Below are positions 47,675 to 58,169 of a stretch of DNA of 64,000 nt, piece by piece; the stretch's first letter is position 1; each line of letters opens with the position of its first letter. The stretch is from Neisseria perflava (GTDB lineage: Bacteria; Pseudomonadota; Gammaproteobacteria; Burkholderiales; Neisseriaceae). Both the position numbers and the translations under genes were made by a program. The notes below the pieces were generated by a model. That model was not told the origin of the DNA. It saw nothing but the letters and a program-made list of their open reading frames with translations, and did no database searches. Where the stretch lies: NCBI RefSeq assembly GCF_002863305.2, contig NZ_CP136962.1:434001-498000 (forward strand). The letters are read 5' to 3'.

Positions 47675-48823
47675 ATGTCCGACAATAAACAAAAAGAAAC
47701 TCCAAACGGATACGATTTAGACGGTTACGAACAACTCAAACGTCGCAACCGCCGTCGCTTGGTCTTAGCCTCCGGCTTGGTGGTGGCATCGGGTATGCTG
47801 TTCGGTCTGGCACTGACTTCCGGCGACGATAAAAATTCACCGTTTAAAGAAGCACCTGTCGGTCAGAGCCAAGTCAAAACGGCTGATGAGCCGAGCAATG
47901 CCGTTGTTTTAGAGCCGAATAAAGAGGATGTTGCGATGGCTGAAGAAGCAGCCCGCCATGCGGATGCCGAAGCGCAAAGCAAACCTCAAAATGCCGGCGA
48001 CGAAGAAGACAATGCGCCGGTTGAAGTATTGAAGCCAAACCGTGAGTCTGCTCCCGAAGATGTCGGCGAGCCGTTGGTTTTGATTAATGATACTTTGGAT
48101 GACGGCAATATTAAAGGTTTGGAAGAGTCTGAGCGTATTCAACGAGCTGAGGCCGCCAAACGCGAAGCTGCGGAGCGCCGAGCCGAAGAACGCCGCCAAC
48201 GTCAGGCTGAGCAACGTGCTGCTGCTGCCCGTAAAACACAAGCCCAACAGGAAGCTGCCGAGAAAGAAAACGCATTGGCAGCTAAAAAACGCGCACTTCA
48301 AGCGCGTGCTGAAAAAGCAGAGCGTGAAGCCGCTGCCGAACGCAATAAATTGGCACAATTGGAAAAAGCAGAGAAAGCCATTGCCGAGCGTAAATCTGCC
48401 AAAAACAGCAAAGACAGCGTAAAAGACAAGGCCGAACCTGCCAAGAAAGCAGAAGCCAAAGTTGAAAAACCAAAAAATGAAAAAGCTAAACCAGAAACGG
48501 CCAAAGCAGAAAAAGCCGATAAGGTAAAAACTGCCGAGAAGCCGTCTGAAAAAGCCAAGCCTAAAGCTGAAAAAGAAACAGCAGAAGCCAAGCCTGCGAA
48601 AAAAGCTGCCATTCAGGCTGGTTATGCTGAAAAAGAACGTGCGCAAAGCCTGCAACGTAAAATGAAAGCCGCAGGTATCGACTCGACCATTACTGAAGTG
48701 ATGACCGATAAAGGTAAGGTGTATCGCGTGAAATCAGCCAGTTATAAAAATGCACGCGATGCAGAGCGCGATTTGAACAAATTGCGTGTACATGGCATTG
48801 CCGGTCAGGTGACCAGTGAGTAA
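47675..48823 (+). CDS. dedD: SPOR-domain cell division protein, DedD/FtsN-like
   Basis: The 382-residue protein has a cytosolic N-terminus with YEQLKRRNRRRLVLA and one membrane segment (residues about 28-48). A long periplasmic region is very rich in Ala, Lys and Glu and probably forms a helix or coiled coil (residues about 160-310). A C-terminal SPOR domain follows (IQAGYAEKERAQSLQRKMKA to LRVHGIAGQVTSE), which binds denuded glycan at the septum. Position between folC and cvpA matches E. coli dedD; the composition resembles FtsN. A DUS lies in frame near 48540 (KPSEK). Confidence 0.85.
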   Translation: MSDNKQKETPNGYDLDGYEQLKRRNRRRLVLASGLVVASGMLFGLALTSGDDKNSPFKEAPVGQSQVKTADEPSNAVVLEPNKEDVAMAEEAARHADAEAQSKPQNAGDEEDNAPVEVLKPNRESAPEDVGEPLVLINDTLDDGNIKGLEESERIQRAEAAKREAAERRAEERRQRQAEQRAAAARKTQAQQEAAEKENALAAKKRALQARAEKAEREAAAERNKLAQLEKAEKAIAERKSAKNSKDSVKDKAEPAKKAEAKVEKPKNEKAKPETAKAEKADKVKTAEKPSEKAKPKAEKETAEAKPAKKAAIQAGYAEKERAQSLQRKMKAAGIDSTITEVMTDKGKVYRVKSASYKNARDAERDLNKLRVHGIAGQVTSE

Positions 48824-49349
48824 TTTGCCTGTTGCCGATTTGTTGGCTGCCGCTGTCATCGTCATCTGCATCATTATCTCGTTGACACGGGGTATTATTG
48901 CCGAAGCAGGGGCGATGGTGGCCTGGGTGGTATCGTTTATTGCAGCCAGAACGCTAGCCGTGCCGTTTGCCGATGTGGTCTTTAAATCGGTTGAGCCGCA
49001 TTCCTTGGCGGTTGCGATGGGTTTTGTCGCTGTGTTTTTTCTGGCATGGCTGTTGCAAAAACTGGCACGATCACTGTTGAGCAGTTTGATGTCTGCCGTT
49101 GGTTTAGGAAGCATCAACCGTTTGCTTGGCGGCGTATTCGGTGCAGTGAAAGGTGTGATTTTGGTGACACTGGCAGTGATGGTTTTTTCACACACTGATT
49201 TGCCGAAAACGGAAGAGTGGCAAAGTTCACACACAATTCCATATTTTGAATCACTTGCCGATGTTGCGATGCCTTATCTGCCAGGGAAAGATACCGCAAT
49301 GCCGCATCTTTCGGGTAAAGCAGCTGAAGTAGAAGAATTGGATGATTGA
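48816..49349 (+). CDS. cvpA: CvpA family membrane protein
   Basis: This inner-membrane protein of 177 residues has four hydrophobic segments. The CvpA signature is DLLAAAVIVICIIISLTRGI, followed by VVSFIAARTLAVPFADVV. SAVGLGSINRLLGGVFGAVK precedes the fourth segment. In E. coli it is needed for colicin V production, and elsewhere it affects envelope homeostasis. It overlaps dedD by eight bases and precedes purF, keeping the ancient cvpA-purF link. Confidence 0.92.
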   Translation: MSNLPVADLLAAAVIVICIIISLTRGIIAEAGAMVAWVVSFIAARTLAVPFADVVFKSVEPHSLAVAMGFVAVFFLAWLLQKLARSLLSSLMSAVGLGSINRLLGGVFGAVKGVILVTLAVMVFSHTDLPKTEEWQSSHTIPYFESLADVAMPYLPGKDTAMPHLSGKAAEVEELDD

Positions 49350-49355
49350 GTTTGA

Positions 49356-49396
49356 CGGATTCAGACGGCCTATGGGTCGTCTGAATCCGTTTTTAT
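49356..49396 (+). terminator. Terminator of folC-dedD-cvpA
   Basis: CGGATTCAGACGGCC (49356-49370) pairs with GGTCGTCTGAATCCG (49375-49389) with one G-T wobble, a 4-base loop and a TTTTTATTT tail. One arm carries the AG-DUS and the other the GGTCGTCTGAA-type core. Confidence 0.85.
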
Positions 49397-49406
49397 TTGT
49401 GTAAAT

Positions 49407-49424
49407 TTGACATCATATTGTCAA
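49407..49424. promoter_or_regulatory. Inverted repeat upstream of purF
   Basis: TTGACA-TCATAT-TGTCAA is a 6+6+6 inverted repeat, 77 bases before the purF ATG. Its left half equals a perfect -35 hexamer, but no -10 lies at the right spacing; TATAAT is at 49454-49459. Confidence 0.35.
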
Positions 49425-49501
49425 CAATCTGAGCAAACTCATCTAAATTATTTTATAATGACGGCTTACCCATTTAATCTTCAAACTCGGAGAAGCACGA
49501 T

Positions 49502-51049
49502 ATGTGTGGTGTATTAGGTTTGGTTAGTCATGAGCCGGTCAATCAGATGTTGTATGATGGTTTGCAGATGTTGCAACACCGTGGTCAGGACGCAGCAGGT
49601 ATTGTTACTGCCGAAGGCAATATATTTCATATGCACAAGGGCAAAGGCATGGTGCGCGAAGTGTTCCGCACCCGCAATATGCGCGACTTGGTCGGTAATG
49701 CCGGCATCGCGCATGTCCGCTATCCGACTGCAGGCAATGCGGGCAGTAGCGCAGAGGCCCAGCCGTTTTATGTCAGCTCACCATTTGGCATTGTTTTGGC
49801 GCACAACGGTAATCTGACCAATACTGAAGAGCTGTATGAAAACGTATGCAACAAACACCTGCGCCACGTTAATACCAGCTCCGATTCTGAAGTCCTACTC
49901 AATGTATTCGCACACGAATTACGCCGCGAAGTCTCTAAAAATACAGCCCCTTATCAACTTACCATCGACAATATTTTCAACGCCGTTTCCGAAGTACACC
50001 GCTTGGTGCGCGGCGCATACGGCGTAGTAGCCATGATTGCAGGATACGGCATGCTGGCTTTCCGGGATCCTTTCGGTATCCGTCCATTGGTTTTGGGTTC
50101 GCAAATTGACGAATCCGGCAAAAAATCTTATGCTGTTGCCTCCGAATCCGTTGCCTTTAATGCACTTGCCTATGATTTGGAACGCGATATCCAGCCGGGC
50201 GAAGCCGTATTTATTGGTTTTGACGGCACGATTATTTCCCGTCAATGCAGCGATAAAGCCAAATTAAGCCCTTGTCTTTTTGAATATGTTTATTTTGCCC
50301 GCCCAGACTCCGTCATCGATGGTGTTTCCGTTTATCAGTCCCGTATGGATATGGGCGTATCTTTGGCAGAAAAAATCAAACGCGAGCTGCCTGTCGATGA
50401 TATCGATGTCGTGATGCCGATTCCTGATACCAGCCGACCCAGCGCGATGGAGCTTGCCGTTCATCTCGAAAAACCTTACCGTGAAGGTCTGATTAAAAAC
50501 CGCTACATCGGCCGCACCTTTATTATGCCCGGCCAAGCAACACGCAAAAAATCAGTGCGCCAAAAACTCAGCCCGATGGAAACCGAGTTTAACGGCAAAA
50601 GCGTTTTGTTGGTGGATGATTCCATTGTGCGCGGTACGACCAGCCGTGAAATCGTTGAAATGGTACGCGCGGCAGGTGCGCGCAAAGTCTACATTGCTTC
50701 CGCTGCTCCCGAAGTGCGCTATCCGAATGTGTACGGTATCGATATGCCGACCCGTGACGAACTGATTGCAAACGGCCGCAGCGCAGCAGAAATCGCAGCC
50801 GAGATTGGCGCAGACGGTATCGTCTTCCAAAACTTAGAAGACTTGGAAGCAGTAGTCAAAGCACTCAATCCAAAAATCGAATCCTTTGATTCTTCATGCT
50901 TTAATGGTGTCTATCAAACCGGCGATATAGACGAAGCGTATCTAAACCGTCTCTCTACCGAAAAATCAGGTTGTGGCGGCTTGAAAGTTTATCCAAGTAA
51001 AATGGAACACAGCATCAGTATCAGCGATAGCGATGATGATGAAGAATAA
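49502..51049 (+). CDS. purF: Amidophosphoribosyltransferase
   Basis: PurF performs the first committed step of purine synthesis, making phosphoribosylamine from PRPP and glutamine. The nucleophilic Cys2 is in MCGVLGLVSHEPVN. The glutaminase domain has QHRGQDAAGIVT and HNGNLTN. The PRTase domain has VLLVDDSIVRGTTSREIVEM, the PRPP loop. At 515 residues it has normal length, with an acidic tail of Ser and Asp. A -10 (TATAAT, 49454-49459) lies upstream. Confidence 0.97.
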   Translation: MCGVLGLVSHEPVNQMLYDGLQMLQHRGQDAAGIVTAEGNIFHMHKGKGMVREVFRTRNMRDLVGNAGIAHVRYPTAGNAGSSAEAQPFYVSSPFGIVLAHNGNLTNTEELYENVCNKHLRHVNTSSDSEVLLNVFAHELRREVSKNTAPYQLTIDNIFNAVSEVHRLVRGAYGVVAMIAGYGMLAFRDPFGIRPLVLGSQIDESGKKSYAVASESVAFNALAYDLERDIQPGEAVFIGFDGTIISRQCSDKAKLSPCLFEYVYFARPDSVIDGVSVYQSRMDMGVSLAEKIKRELPVDDIDVVMPIPDTSRPSAMELAVHLEKPYREGLIKNRYIGRTFIMPGQATRKKSVRQKLSPMETEFNGKSVLLVDDSIVRGTTSREIVEMVRAAGARKVYIASAAPEVRYPNVYGIDMPTRDELIANGRSAAEIAAEIGADGIVFQNLEDLEAVVKALNPKIESFDSSCFNGVYQTGDIDEAYLNRLSTEKSGCGGLKVYPSKMEHSISISDSDDDEE

Positions 51050-51069
51050 AGTAAATTGACTTACAATAA

Positions 51070-51104
51070 AGGCCGTCTGAAAATTAATGTTCAGACGGCC
51101 TTTA
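51070..51104 (+). terminator. DUS-pair terminator of purF
   Basis: Forward DUS (51070-51081) and reverse DUS (51090-51101) with an 8-base loop. Confidence 0.75.
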
Positions 51105-51123
51105 ATTATGTTTTAGACACATC

Positions 51124-51615
51124 ATGAGTACCGAAACTAAAAATTACATCACGCCTACCGGCTGGCAGGCATTGAAAGACGAACTTTATCACCTGGTCAA
51201 CAAAGAACGCCCGGAAATCGTCCAAATCGTTAACTGGGCGGCAAGCAATGGAGACCGCAGCGAAAATGGCGACTATCTTTACGGCAAACGCCGTATGCGC
51301 GAAATCGACCGCCGTATCCGCTTCCTAACTAAACGCTTGGAAGCTGCCGTCGTCGTCGACCCTGAAGCGCGTGAAGCCACGGATCAGATTTTTTTCAGTG
51401 CCACCGTTGGCTTATTGCGCGGAGACGGTCGTGAACAAACCGTCAAAATCGTCGGCGTAGATGAAATCGATACCGCTAAAAACAAAATCTCATGGATTTC
51501 CCCTTTGGCGCGCAGCCTGATTAAAGCACGCGCAGGTGATGGAGTTGTCTTGGATACACCGGAAGGACGTGAGATTATAGAGATTTTGTCGGTGGAATAT
51601 ATTAAGATTGACTGA
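51124..51615 (+). CDS. greB: Transcription elongation factor GreB
   Basis: GreB rescues backtracked RNA polymerase by stimulating transcript cleavage. The 163-residue protein has the N-terminal coiled coil (LVNKERPEIVQIVNWAASNG, then GDRSENGDYLYGKRRMREID, which holds the acidic tip Asp/Glu). The C-terminal domain is FKBP-like (ISPLARSLIKARAGDGVVLD). The longer basic coiled-coil patch (KRRMREIDRRIRFLTKRL) marks it as GreB and not GreA. Confidence 0.94.
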   Translation: MSTETKNYITPTGWQALKDELYHLVNKERPEIVQIVNWAASNGDRSENGDYLYGKRRMREIDRRIRFLTKRLEAAVVVDPEAREATDQIFFSATVGLLRGDGREQTVKIVGVDEIDTAKNKISWISPLARSLIKARAGDGVVLDTPEGREIIEILSVEYIKID

Positions 51616-51647
51616 TTATGCGTGAATAAAGCAAGTGAAGCTACAAA

Positions 51648-51682
51648 AGGCCGTCTGAAAAATATACTTTCAGATGGCCTTT
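51648..51682. terminator. Bidirectional DUS terminator
   Basis: Forward DUS (51648-51659) and a one-mismatch reverse copy TTCAGATGGCCT (51669-51680) lie between converging greB and the SIMPL gene. Confidence 0.65.
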
Positions 51683-51703
51683 AAAATGATTTAAAAGAAA
51701 ATC

Positions 51704-52411
51704 CTACATTTGCACCGAGCCGTTGACGGTCAGGCTGATTTCTTCTGAACCCGGAGAGGCTGGTACGCCATCTTCTATTCCTGCAGCCACTTCTGCAGCA
51801 GGGATTGCGCGCAGCATTTTGGCGTGTGCAAAGTCGCCGCCGACTTGGCGGTTGCCGATGTGGCCCAAGTTGAGTTTAACGATTTTGTAGCTGGAGAAGC
51901 CGAGCGTTTGGGTGAGGTTTTGGGCGCGGTCTTTGAAGCGCAGGATGACGGCTTTGCTCAGTTGGTCGACGGTTTCTTCGCGTTTTTCTTTGGATACGGA
52001 AAATGAGGAACTTTCCAAAACGGCGATATTGATGCTGTCGGCAATCAGGCGGTTGAGTGCTTCAAAGTCTTTGCTTTCTACTTTGAAGTAGGCGTGTTCT
52101 TCCCAGCCGGTTTGGGTGCGTTTGCCGTTGGTGTATTGATAGCGCGGGGATGCGTTGCGCTCCATCAGCTCGGCTTTAAATTTGCTGTTTTGGGAGATTT
52201 TGTTGAACTGGTTAAATTTTTTCATGAAGACTTGGTTGACGGCTTGACGGTCTTTGCCTTCTGCGTTGATGCTGAAATGTGCGGTCATGGTATCCCGCGA
52301 CACTTCCATGTTGGCGGATTCGGAAAATTCAACGATGTTGTAGTTGAGGCTTTCTGCTGCTACGGGTAGAGAGGCAGCTAGCAGTAGGGCGGTAAGGGCT
52401 GGGCGGAGCAT
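51704..52411 (-). CDS. SIMPL domain-containing periplasmic protein (DUF541)
   Basis: The 235-residue protein has a signal peptide (MLRPALTALLLAASLPVAA, cut near AAA-ES). A DUF541/SIMPL domain follows: FSESANMEVSRDTMTAHFSI, YFKVESKDFEALNRLIADS and ETVDQLSKAVILRFKDRAQ. Homologues are periplasmic or surface proteins of mostly unknown function, some linked to oxidative stress or kinase interaction. The start at 52411 is supported by the signal peptide and an AAGGA site eight bases upstream. It is a single gene. Confidence 0.85.
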   Translation of the reverse strand: MLRPALTALLLAASLPVAAESLNYNIVEFSESANMEVSRDTMTAHFSINAEGKDRQAVNQVFMKKFNQFNKISQNSKFKAELMERNASPRYQYTNGKRTQTGWEEHAYFKVESKDFEALNRLIADSINIAVLESSSFSVSKEKREETVDQLSKAVILRFKDRAQNLTQTLGFSSYKIVKLNLGHIGNRQVGGDFAHAKMLRAIPAAEVAAGIEDGVPASPGSEEISLTVNGSVQM

Positions 52412-52505
52412 TTTGGTTTTCCTTGTAATGCGGATTTTAAAAAAATAATTTAGCATGCAAGATGGAAACGTTGGCTTTGACAAGCGTAAGGATTTGTCTG
52501 GGTTG

Positions 52506-52517
52506 AGGCCGTCTGAA
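52506..52517. repeat. DNA uptake sequence between SIMPL and DUF1841 genes
   Basis: Single AGGCCGTCTGAA just downstream of the DUF1841 stop (minus strand). Confidence 0.8.
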
Positions 52518-52523
52518 AAGAAG

Positions 52524-53015
52524 TTACTTTGTATCCATCAAGCCGACTTCATGGGGATTGAGGCGGGCTTTTTCTTCTTGGCCTAAGCCGACCAATTTCC
52601 GCAAGCGGGTCATGTAGGCATTGACGTCAAGGCCCCGTCCGTAGCGTTGTGCTTCCCAGATGGTTTCTGCCAAGGCTTCCATCATATCGTGTTCGGCTTT
52701 GACCCAGTCGCCGTTGTAACGGGCGCAAAGTTGTTGGTGGATGGCACGGATGCCCGGGGGCTGGTCGATGGCGCTTTGCTCTTGCAGGGAAAGGTGTAGC
52801 GACATATGCAGGAATGGGTTGCTTTCACCGTCTTCAGGCAGCCATTCTTTATCTAAATATTGTTCGATGTCTTCGAGATAGTGTCCGTATTCGGGATGGG
52901 CTTCGATGATGCGCAAAGCTTTTTGTTGCAGGCCGTCTAATTGGATCGGCGCGAGCCTGTGTTGCCAGACGTGGGCAAAGAATCGGCGGACATCGTGGGT
53001 GTTTACGTCATACAT
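52524..53015 (-). CDS. DUF1841 family protein
   Basis: The 163-residue cytosolic protein starts MYDVNTHDVRRFFAHVWQHR. The DUF1841 pattern includes IIEAHPEYGHYLEDIE, NPFLHMSLHLSLQEQ and HDMMEALAETIWEAQRYGR. The function of the family is not known. It occurs widely in beta- and gammaproteobacteria. It is separated from the eno-ftsB genes upstream by a terminator. Confidence 0.85.
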   Translation of the reverse strand: MYDVNTHDVRRFFAHVWQHRLAPIQLDGLQQKALRIIEAHPEYGHYLEDIEQYLDKEWLPEDGESNPFLHMSLHLSLQEQSAIDQPPGIRAIHQQLCARYNGDWVKAEHDMMEALAETIWEAQRYGRGLDVNAYMTRLRKLVGLGQEEKARLNPHEVGLMDTK

Positions 53016-53069
53016 GATGGGTGTGATTTGATTTTGGGATATGTGATTATATAGCGATTGCGATAAAAA

Positions 53070-53102
53070 AGGCCGTCTGAAAAATATGTTTTCAGACGAC
53101 CT
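53070..53102 (-). terminator. Terminator of eno-ftsB
   Basis: Forward AG-DUS (53070-53081) pairs with TTCAGACGACCT (53091-53102), the reverse of AGGTCGTCTGAA, leaving one mismatch. Confidence 0.7.
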
Positions 53103-53116
53103 TTGTTTTGCAGGGT

Positions 53117-53392
53117 TTAGCGGCGGTCGATGATTCGGTAATACACTTCGCCGTCTTGGACATAGCCCAATTCGACACGGGCAATTTCGGCAATGGCCTC
53201 TTGTCCGTGTGCTAAGTCTTCAACTTCCGCATTGAGGAAATTGTTGCGTAAAGTGAGCGTTTGGTTTTTTTCCTCCTGACGGACGAGCTGCTCCTGCAAT
53301 TCTTCCGTATGTCCGACGCTGCCTTTACCAAACCAAAGGCTGTACTGACAGCACAAAAGTGCGAAGGTTAAAACAAAAGTTACCCACTTCAT
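53117..53392 (-). CDS. ftsB: Cell division protein FtsB
   Basis: FtsB is a small bitopic divisome protein that forms a complex with FtsL and FtsQ. The 91-residue protein has one membrane segment (WVTFVLTFALLCCQYSLWFG), then a leucine-zipper-like coiled coil (LQEQLVRQEEKNQTLTLRNN) and LAHGQEAIAEIARVELGYVQ. It follows eno by 23 bases, the usual eno-ftsB arrangement. Confidence 0.94.
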   Translation of the reverse strand: MKWVTFVLTFALLCCQYSLWFGKGSVGHTEELQEQLVRQEEKNQTLTLRNNFLNAEVEDLAHGQEAIAEIARVELGYVQDGEVYYRIIDRR

Positions 53393-53415
53393 ACAATCAA
53401 TATCCTATATTCTGC

Positions 53416-54759
<1,344 letters not shown>

Positions 54760-54944
54760 TTAAGGATGATTGCCAAAGTCTGATGAATGCAGCCATTATA
54801 CCGTCTTTGCCGGGCATGGCATCGGCGTCGGTATGAAACCGACTGTAAGTTTGTTTCACGTCAATATCGCTCAAACAAACATAAGCCGTGTAGTGTAACA
54901 TTTTTTACCCTTTTTAGGGTGAAAAGCTGATTAAATCAGGCATA

Positions 54945-54956
54945 AGGCCGTCTGAA
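54945..54956. repeat. DNA uptake sequence between argB and eno
   Basis: Single AGGCCGTCTGAA just beyond the argB stop (minus strand). A small inverted repeat ACCCT-TTTT-AGGGT lies next to it at about 54907-54920. Confidence 0.75.
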
Positions 54957-54964
54957 ACAACGGA

Positions 54965-55867
<903 letters not shown>

Positions 55868-55897
55868 TCATGATTTCGGCCTTTATCTTAATCCCAA

Positions 55898-55909
55898 AGG
55901 CCGTCTGAA
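55898..55909. repeat. DNA uptake sequence between argB and M14 peptidase gene
   Basis: Single AGGCCGTCTGAA in the divergent promoter region of argB and the M14 peptidase gene. Confidence 0.8.
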
Positions 55910-55978
55910 ACAATATTTCCAGGCGCTTGAAATCCTGTTAAATCAGTTAAATGGTTGAAACCAGCCTCATGCAAACGG

Positions 55979-55984
55979 TAAAAT
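55979..55984 (+). promoter_or_regulatory. Candidate -10 of M14 peptidase gene
   Basis: TAAAAT lies within the inverted repeat GCAAAC-N12-GTTTGC (55971-55994), 42 bases before the start codon. Confidence 0.35.
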
Positions 55985-56026
55985 GACGGTTTGCTTCGGC
56001 CTCTTCGCCGATTACTAAGGATACCC

Positions 56027-57157
56027 ATGATGAAAATCAGCACTCAATTCGATGCCGGTTCGGTCGTTGTCAAAGACTTGAGCAACCCTGCCGATATCCG
56101 TCTCGCCCTGCGTCCCGACAATGCTTCGGAGTTTGCCCAATGGTTTTACTTCCGTTTGCAGGGTGCGGCCTATCAAAACTGCGTGATGCATTTTGAAAAT
56201 GCGGCGGACGCTGCGTATCCTTTGGGCTGGGAGGACTATCAGGCTTGCGCTTCTTATGACCGCCAAAATTGGTTCCGCGTGCCGACCAGCTATGAAAACG
56301 GCGTGTTGACCATCAACCATACGCCCCTGTCCAACAGCGTTTACTACGCCTATTTCGAGCCTTATTCCAACGAGCAGCATTTGAACCTTTTGGGCGATGC
56401 GCAGGGCAGCGGTTTGTGCCGTATCGACGATTTGGGCAGCACTGTTCAAGGCCGTGACATCAATCTTCTGACCATCGGCAATCAAGTCGAAAGCGACATG
56501 AAAGTTTGGATTATTGCCCGTCAGCATCCGGGCGAAACCATGGCGGAATGGTTTGTCGAAGGTTTGCTGGGCCGCCTGCTTGATCCGCAAGATCCGACCG
56601 CGCGCATGCTGCTTGACCATGCGACTTTTTACATTGTGCCGAATATGAATCCGGACGGTTCGGTTTTGGGCAATTTGCGCACCAATGCCGCCGGCGCCAA
56701 CCTCAACCGCGAATGGGAAACCCCGACTTTGGAGCGAAGCCCCGAAGTCTTTACCGTCCGTGAAAAAATGATGGAAACCGGCGTGGATTTGTTCTTGGAT
56801 ATTCACGGCGATGAAGGTCTGCCGTTTGTCTTTGTGGCCGGTACCGAAGGCGTGCCGAACTACAACGAGCGCATCGAAGCCTTGGAAGACCAATTCAAAC
56901 TTGCGTTGCTCAATGCCAGCCCAGATTTCCAAGACGATTACGGCTATGACAAAGATGCGCCAGGTCAGGCAAATATGACTTTGGCGACCAACTGGGTCGG
57001 CAATCATTTCAACTGCCTTGCCTATACTTTGGAAATGCCGTTTAAAGACAATGCCAACCTACCGGACGACGATTTCGGTTGGAACGGCCAACGCTCGCTG
57101 CGCTTGGGCGAGGCAATGTTGTCTGCAATTTTGAATGTGGTTGGCGATTTGCGTTAA
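56027..57157 (+). CDS. M14-family cytosolic carboxypeptidase
   Basis: This is a zinc carboxypeptidase of the M14 family related to the cytosolic (CCP/Nna1-like) group. An N-terminal beta domain (about residues 1-115) is typical of that group. The catalytic domain has RQHPGETMAEWFVEGL with zinc ligands His and Glu, VPNMNPDGSVLGN, NLNREWE for the Arg/Asn site, FLDIHGDEGLP with the third zinc ligand, and YTLEMPFKDN with the catalytic Glu. The length is 376 residues. No signal peptide is present. The start ATGATG follows TAAGGA; either ATG may be used. The substrate is unknown. Confidence 0.88.
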   Translation: MMKISTQFDAGSVVVKDLSNPADIRLALRPDNASEFAQWFYFRLQGAAYQNCVMHFENAADAAYPLGWEDYQACASYDRQNWFRVPTSYENGVLTINHTPLSNSVYYAYFEPYSNEQHLNLLGDAQGSGLCRIDDLGSTVQGRDINLLTIGNQVESDMKVWIIARQHPGETMAEWFVEGLLGRLLDPQDPTARMLLDHATFYIVPNMNPDGSVLGNLRTNAAGANLNREWETPTLERSPEVFTVREKMMETGVDLFLDIHGDEGLPFVFVAGTEGVPNYNERIEALEDQFKLALLNASPDFQDDYGYDKDAPGQANMTLATNWVGNHFNCLAYTLEMPFKDNANLPDDDFGWNGQRSLRLGEAMLSAILNVVGDLR

Positions 57158-57176
57158 ACCATCCGACACCGCATAT

Positions 57177-57212
57177 AGGCCGTCTGAAAGTTCAGGCTTT
57201 CAGACGGCCTTT
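57177..57212 (+). terminator. DUS-pair terminator between M14 peptidase gene and lgt
   Basis: Forward DUS (57177-57188) and reverse DUS (57199-57210) with a 10-base loop. Confidence 0.7.
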
Positions 57213-57231
57213 GAGATAAGGAACACACATC

Positions 57232-58092
57232 ATGATAATACATCCCCAGTTTGATCCGGTGCTGATCAGCATCGGCCCGCTTGCCATCCGCTGGTATGCC
57301 TTGAGCTATATCGTCGGCTTTATCCTGTTTACGATTTTAGGCCGTCGCCGTATCGCGCAGGGCAATTCTGTGTTTACCAAAGAAACACTCGACGATTTCC
57401 TGACTTGGGGTATCTTGGGCGTCATCTTGGGCGGCCGTATCGGCTACGTTTTGTTTTATAAATTTTCCGATTATCTTGCCAACCCGTTGGATATTTTCAA
57501 AGTTTGGGAAGGCGGCATGTCGTTTCACGGTGGCTTCTTGGGCGTGGTCGTTGCCATGTGGCTGTTTGGCCGCAAGCACAACATCAGTATCTTGAAATTG
57601 ATGGATACCGTTGCGCCGCTCGTACCGCTGGGCTTGGCTTCCGGCCGTATCGGCAACTTTATCAACGGCGAACTTTGGGGACGAGTTACCGAACTCAATG
57701 CTTTCTGGGCGATGGGTTTCCCACAAGCGCGTTACGAAGATGCGGAAGCTGCGGCGCACAATCCTTTGTGGGCCGAATGGCTGCAACAATACGGTATGCT
57801 GCCGCGCCATCCGTCTCAGCTTTACCAGTTTGCCCTTGAAGGTATTTGCCTGTTTGTCATCGTTTGGATTTTCTCGAAAAAACCACGTCCGGCCGGACAA
57901 ACGGCAGCATTGTTCTTGGGCGGTTACGGTTTGTTCCGCTTTATTGCAGAATTTGCCCGTCAGCCTGACGACTATCTTGGCCTGCTGACTTTGGGTTTGT
58001 CTATGGGTCAATGGTTGAGCGTGCCGATGATTGTATTGGGTGCGATTGGTTTTGTTTGGTTTGGCCGTAAAAACAGCGTTGCCAAAGCATAA
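57232..58092 (+). CDS. lgt: Prolipoprotein diacylglyceryl transferase
   Basis: Lgt adds diacylglycerol to the lipobox cysteine of prolipoproteins at the inner membrane. The 286-residue protein has seven membrane segments. The family signature is [18 protein letters not shown], with [28 protein letters not shown], and [12 protein letters not shown] near the end. It is needed for lipidation of every lipoprotein, including the surface lipoprotein encoded at 37330-39549. Confidence 0.96.
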   Translation: MIIHPQFDPVLISIGPLAIRWYALSYIVGFILFTILGRRRIAQGNSVFTKETLDDFLTWGILGVILGGRIGYVLFYKFSDYLANPLDIFKVWEGGMSFHGGFLGVVVAMWLFGRKHNISILKLMDTVAPLVPLGLASGRIGNFINGELWGRVTELNAFWAMGFPQARYEDAEAAAHNPLWAEWLQQYGMLPRHPSQLYQFALEGICLFVIVWIFSKKPRPAGQTAALFLGGYGLFRFIAEFARQPDDYLGLLTLGLSMGQWLSVPMIVLGAIGFVWFGRKNSVAKA

Positions 58093-58108
58093 ATAAAACA
58101 ATAAATAA

Positions 58109-58140
58109 AGGCCGTCTGAAAAGGTTTTCAGACGGCCTTT
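58109..58140. terminator. Bidirectional DUS terminator, lgt/trkA
   Basis: Forward DUS (58109-58120) and reverse DUS (58127-58138) lie between the converging genes, followed by TTTTT on the plus strand. Confidence 0.8.
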
Positions 58141-58169
58141 TTATCGCTTCAAGCAAACGGATTTCGGGT

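Noticed and set aside
54903..54922. ACCCT-TTTT-AGGGT inverted repeat as an argB terminator
   Set aside because: The stem is only five base pairs and the minus strand, on which argB is transcribed, lacks a T run after it.
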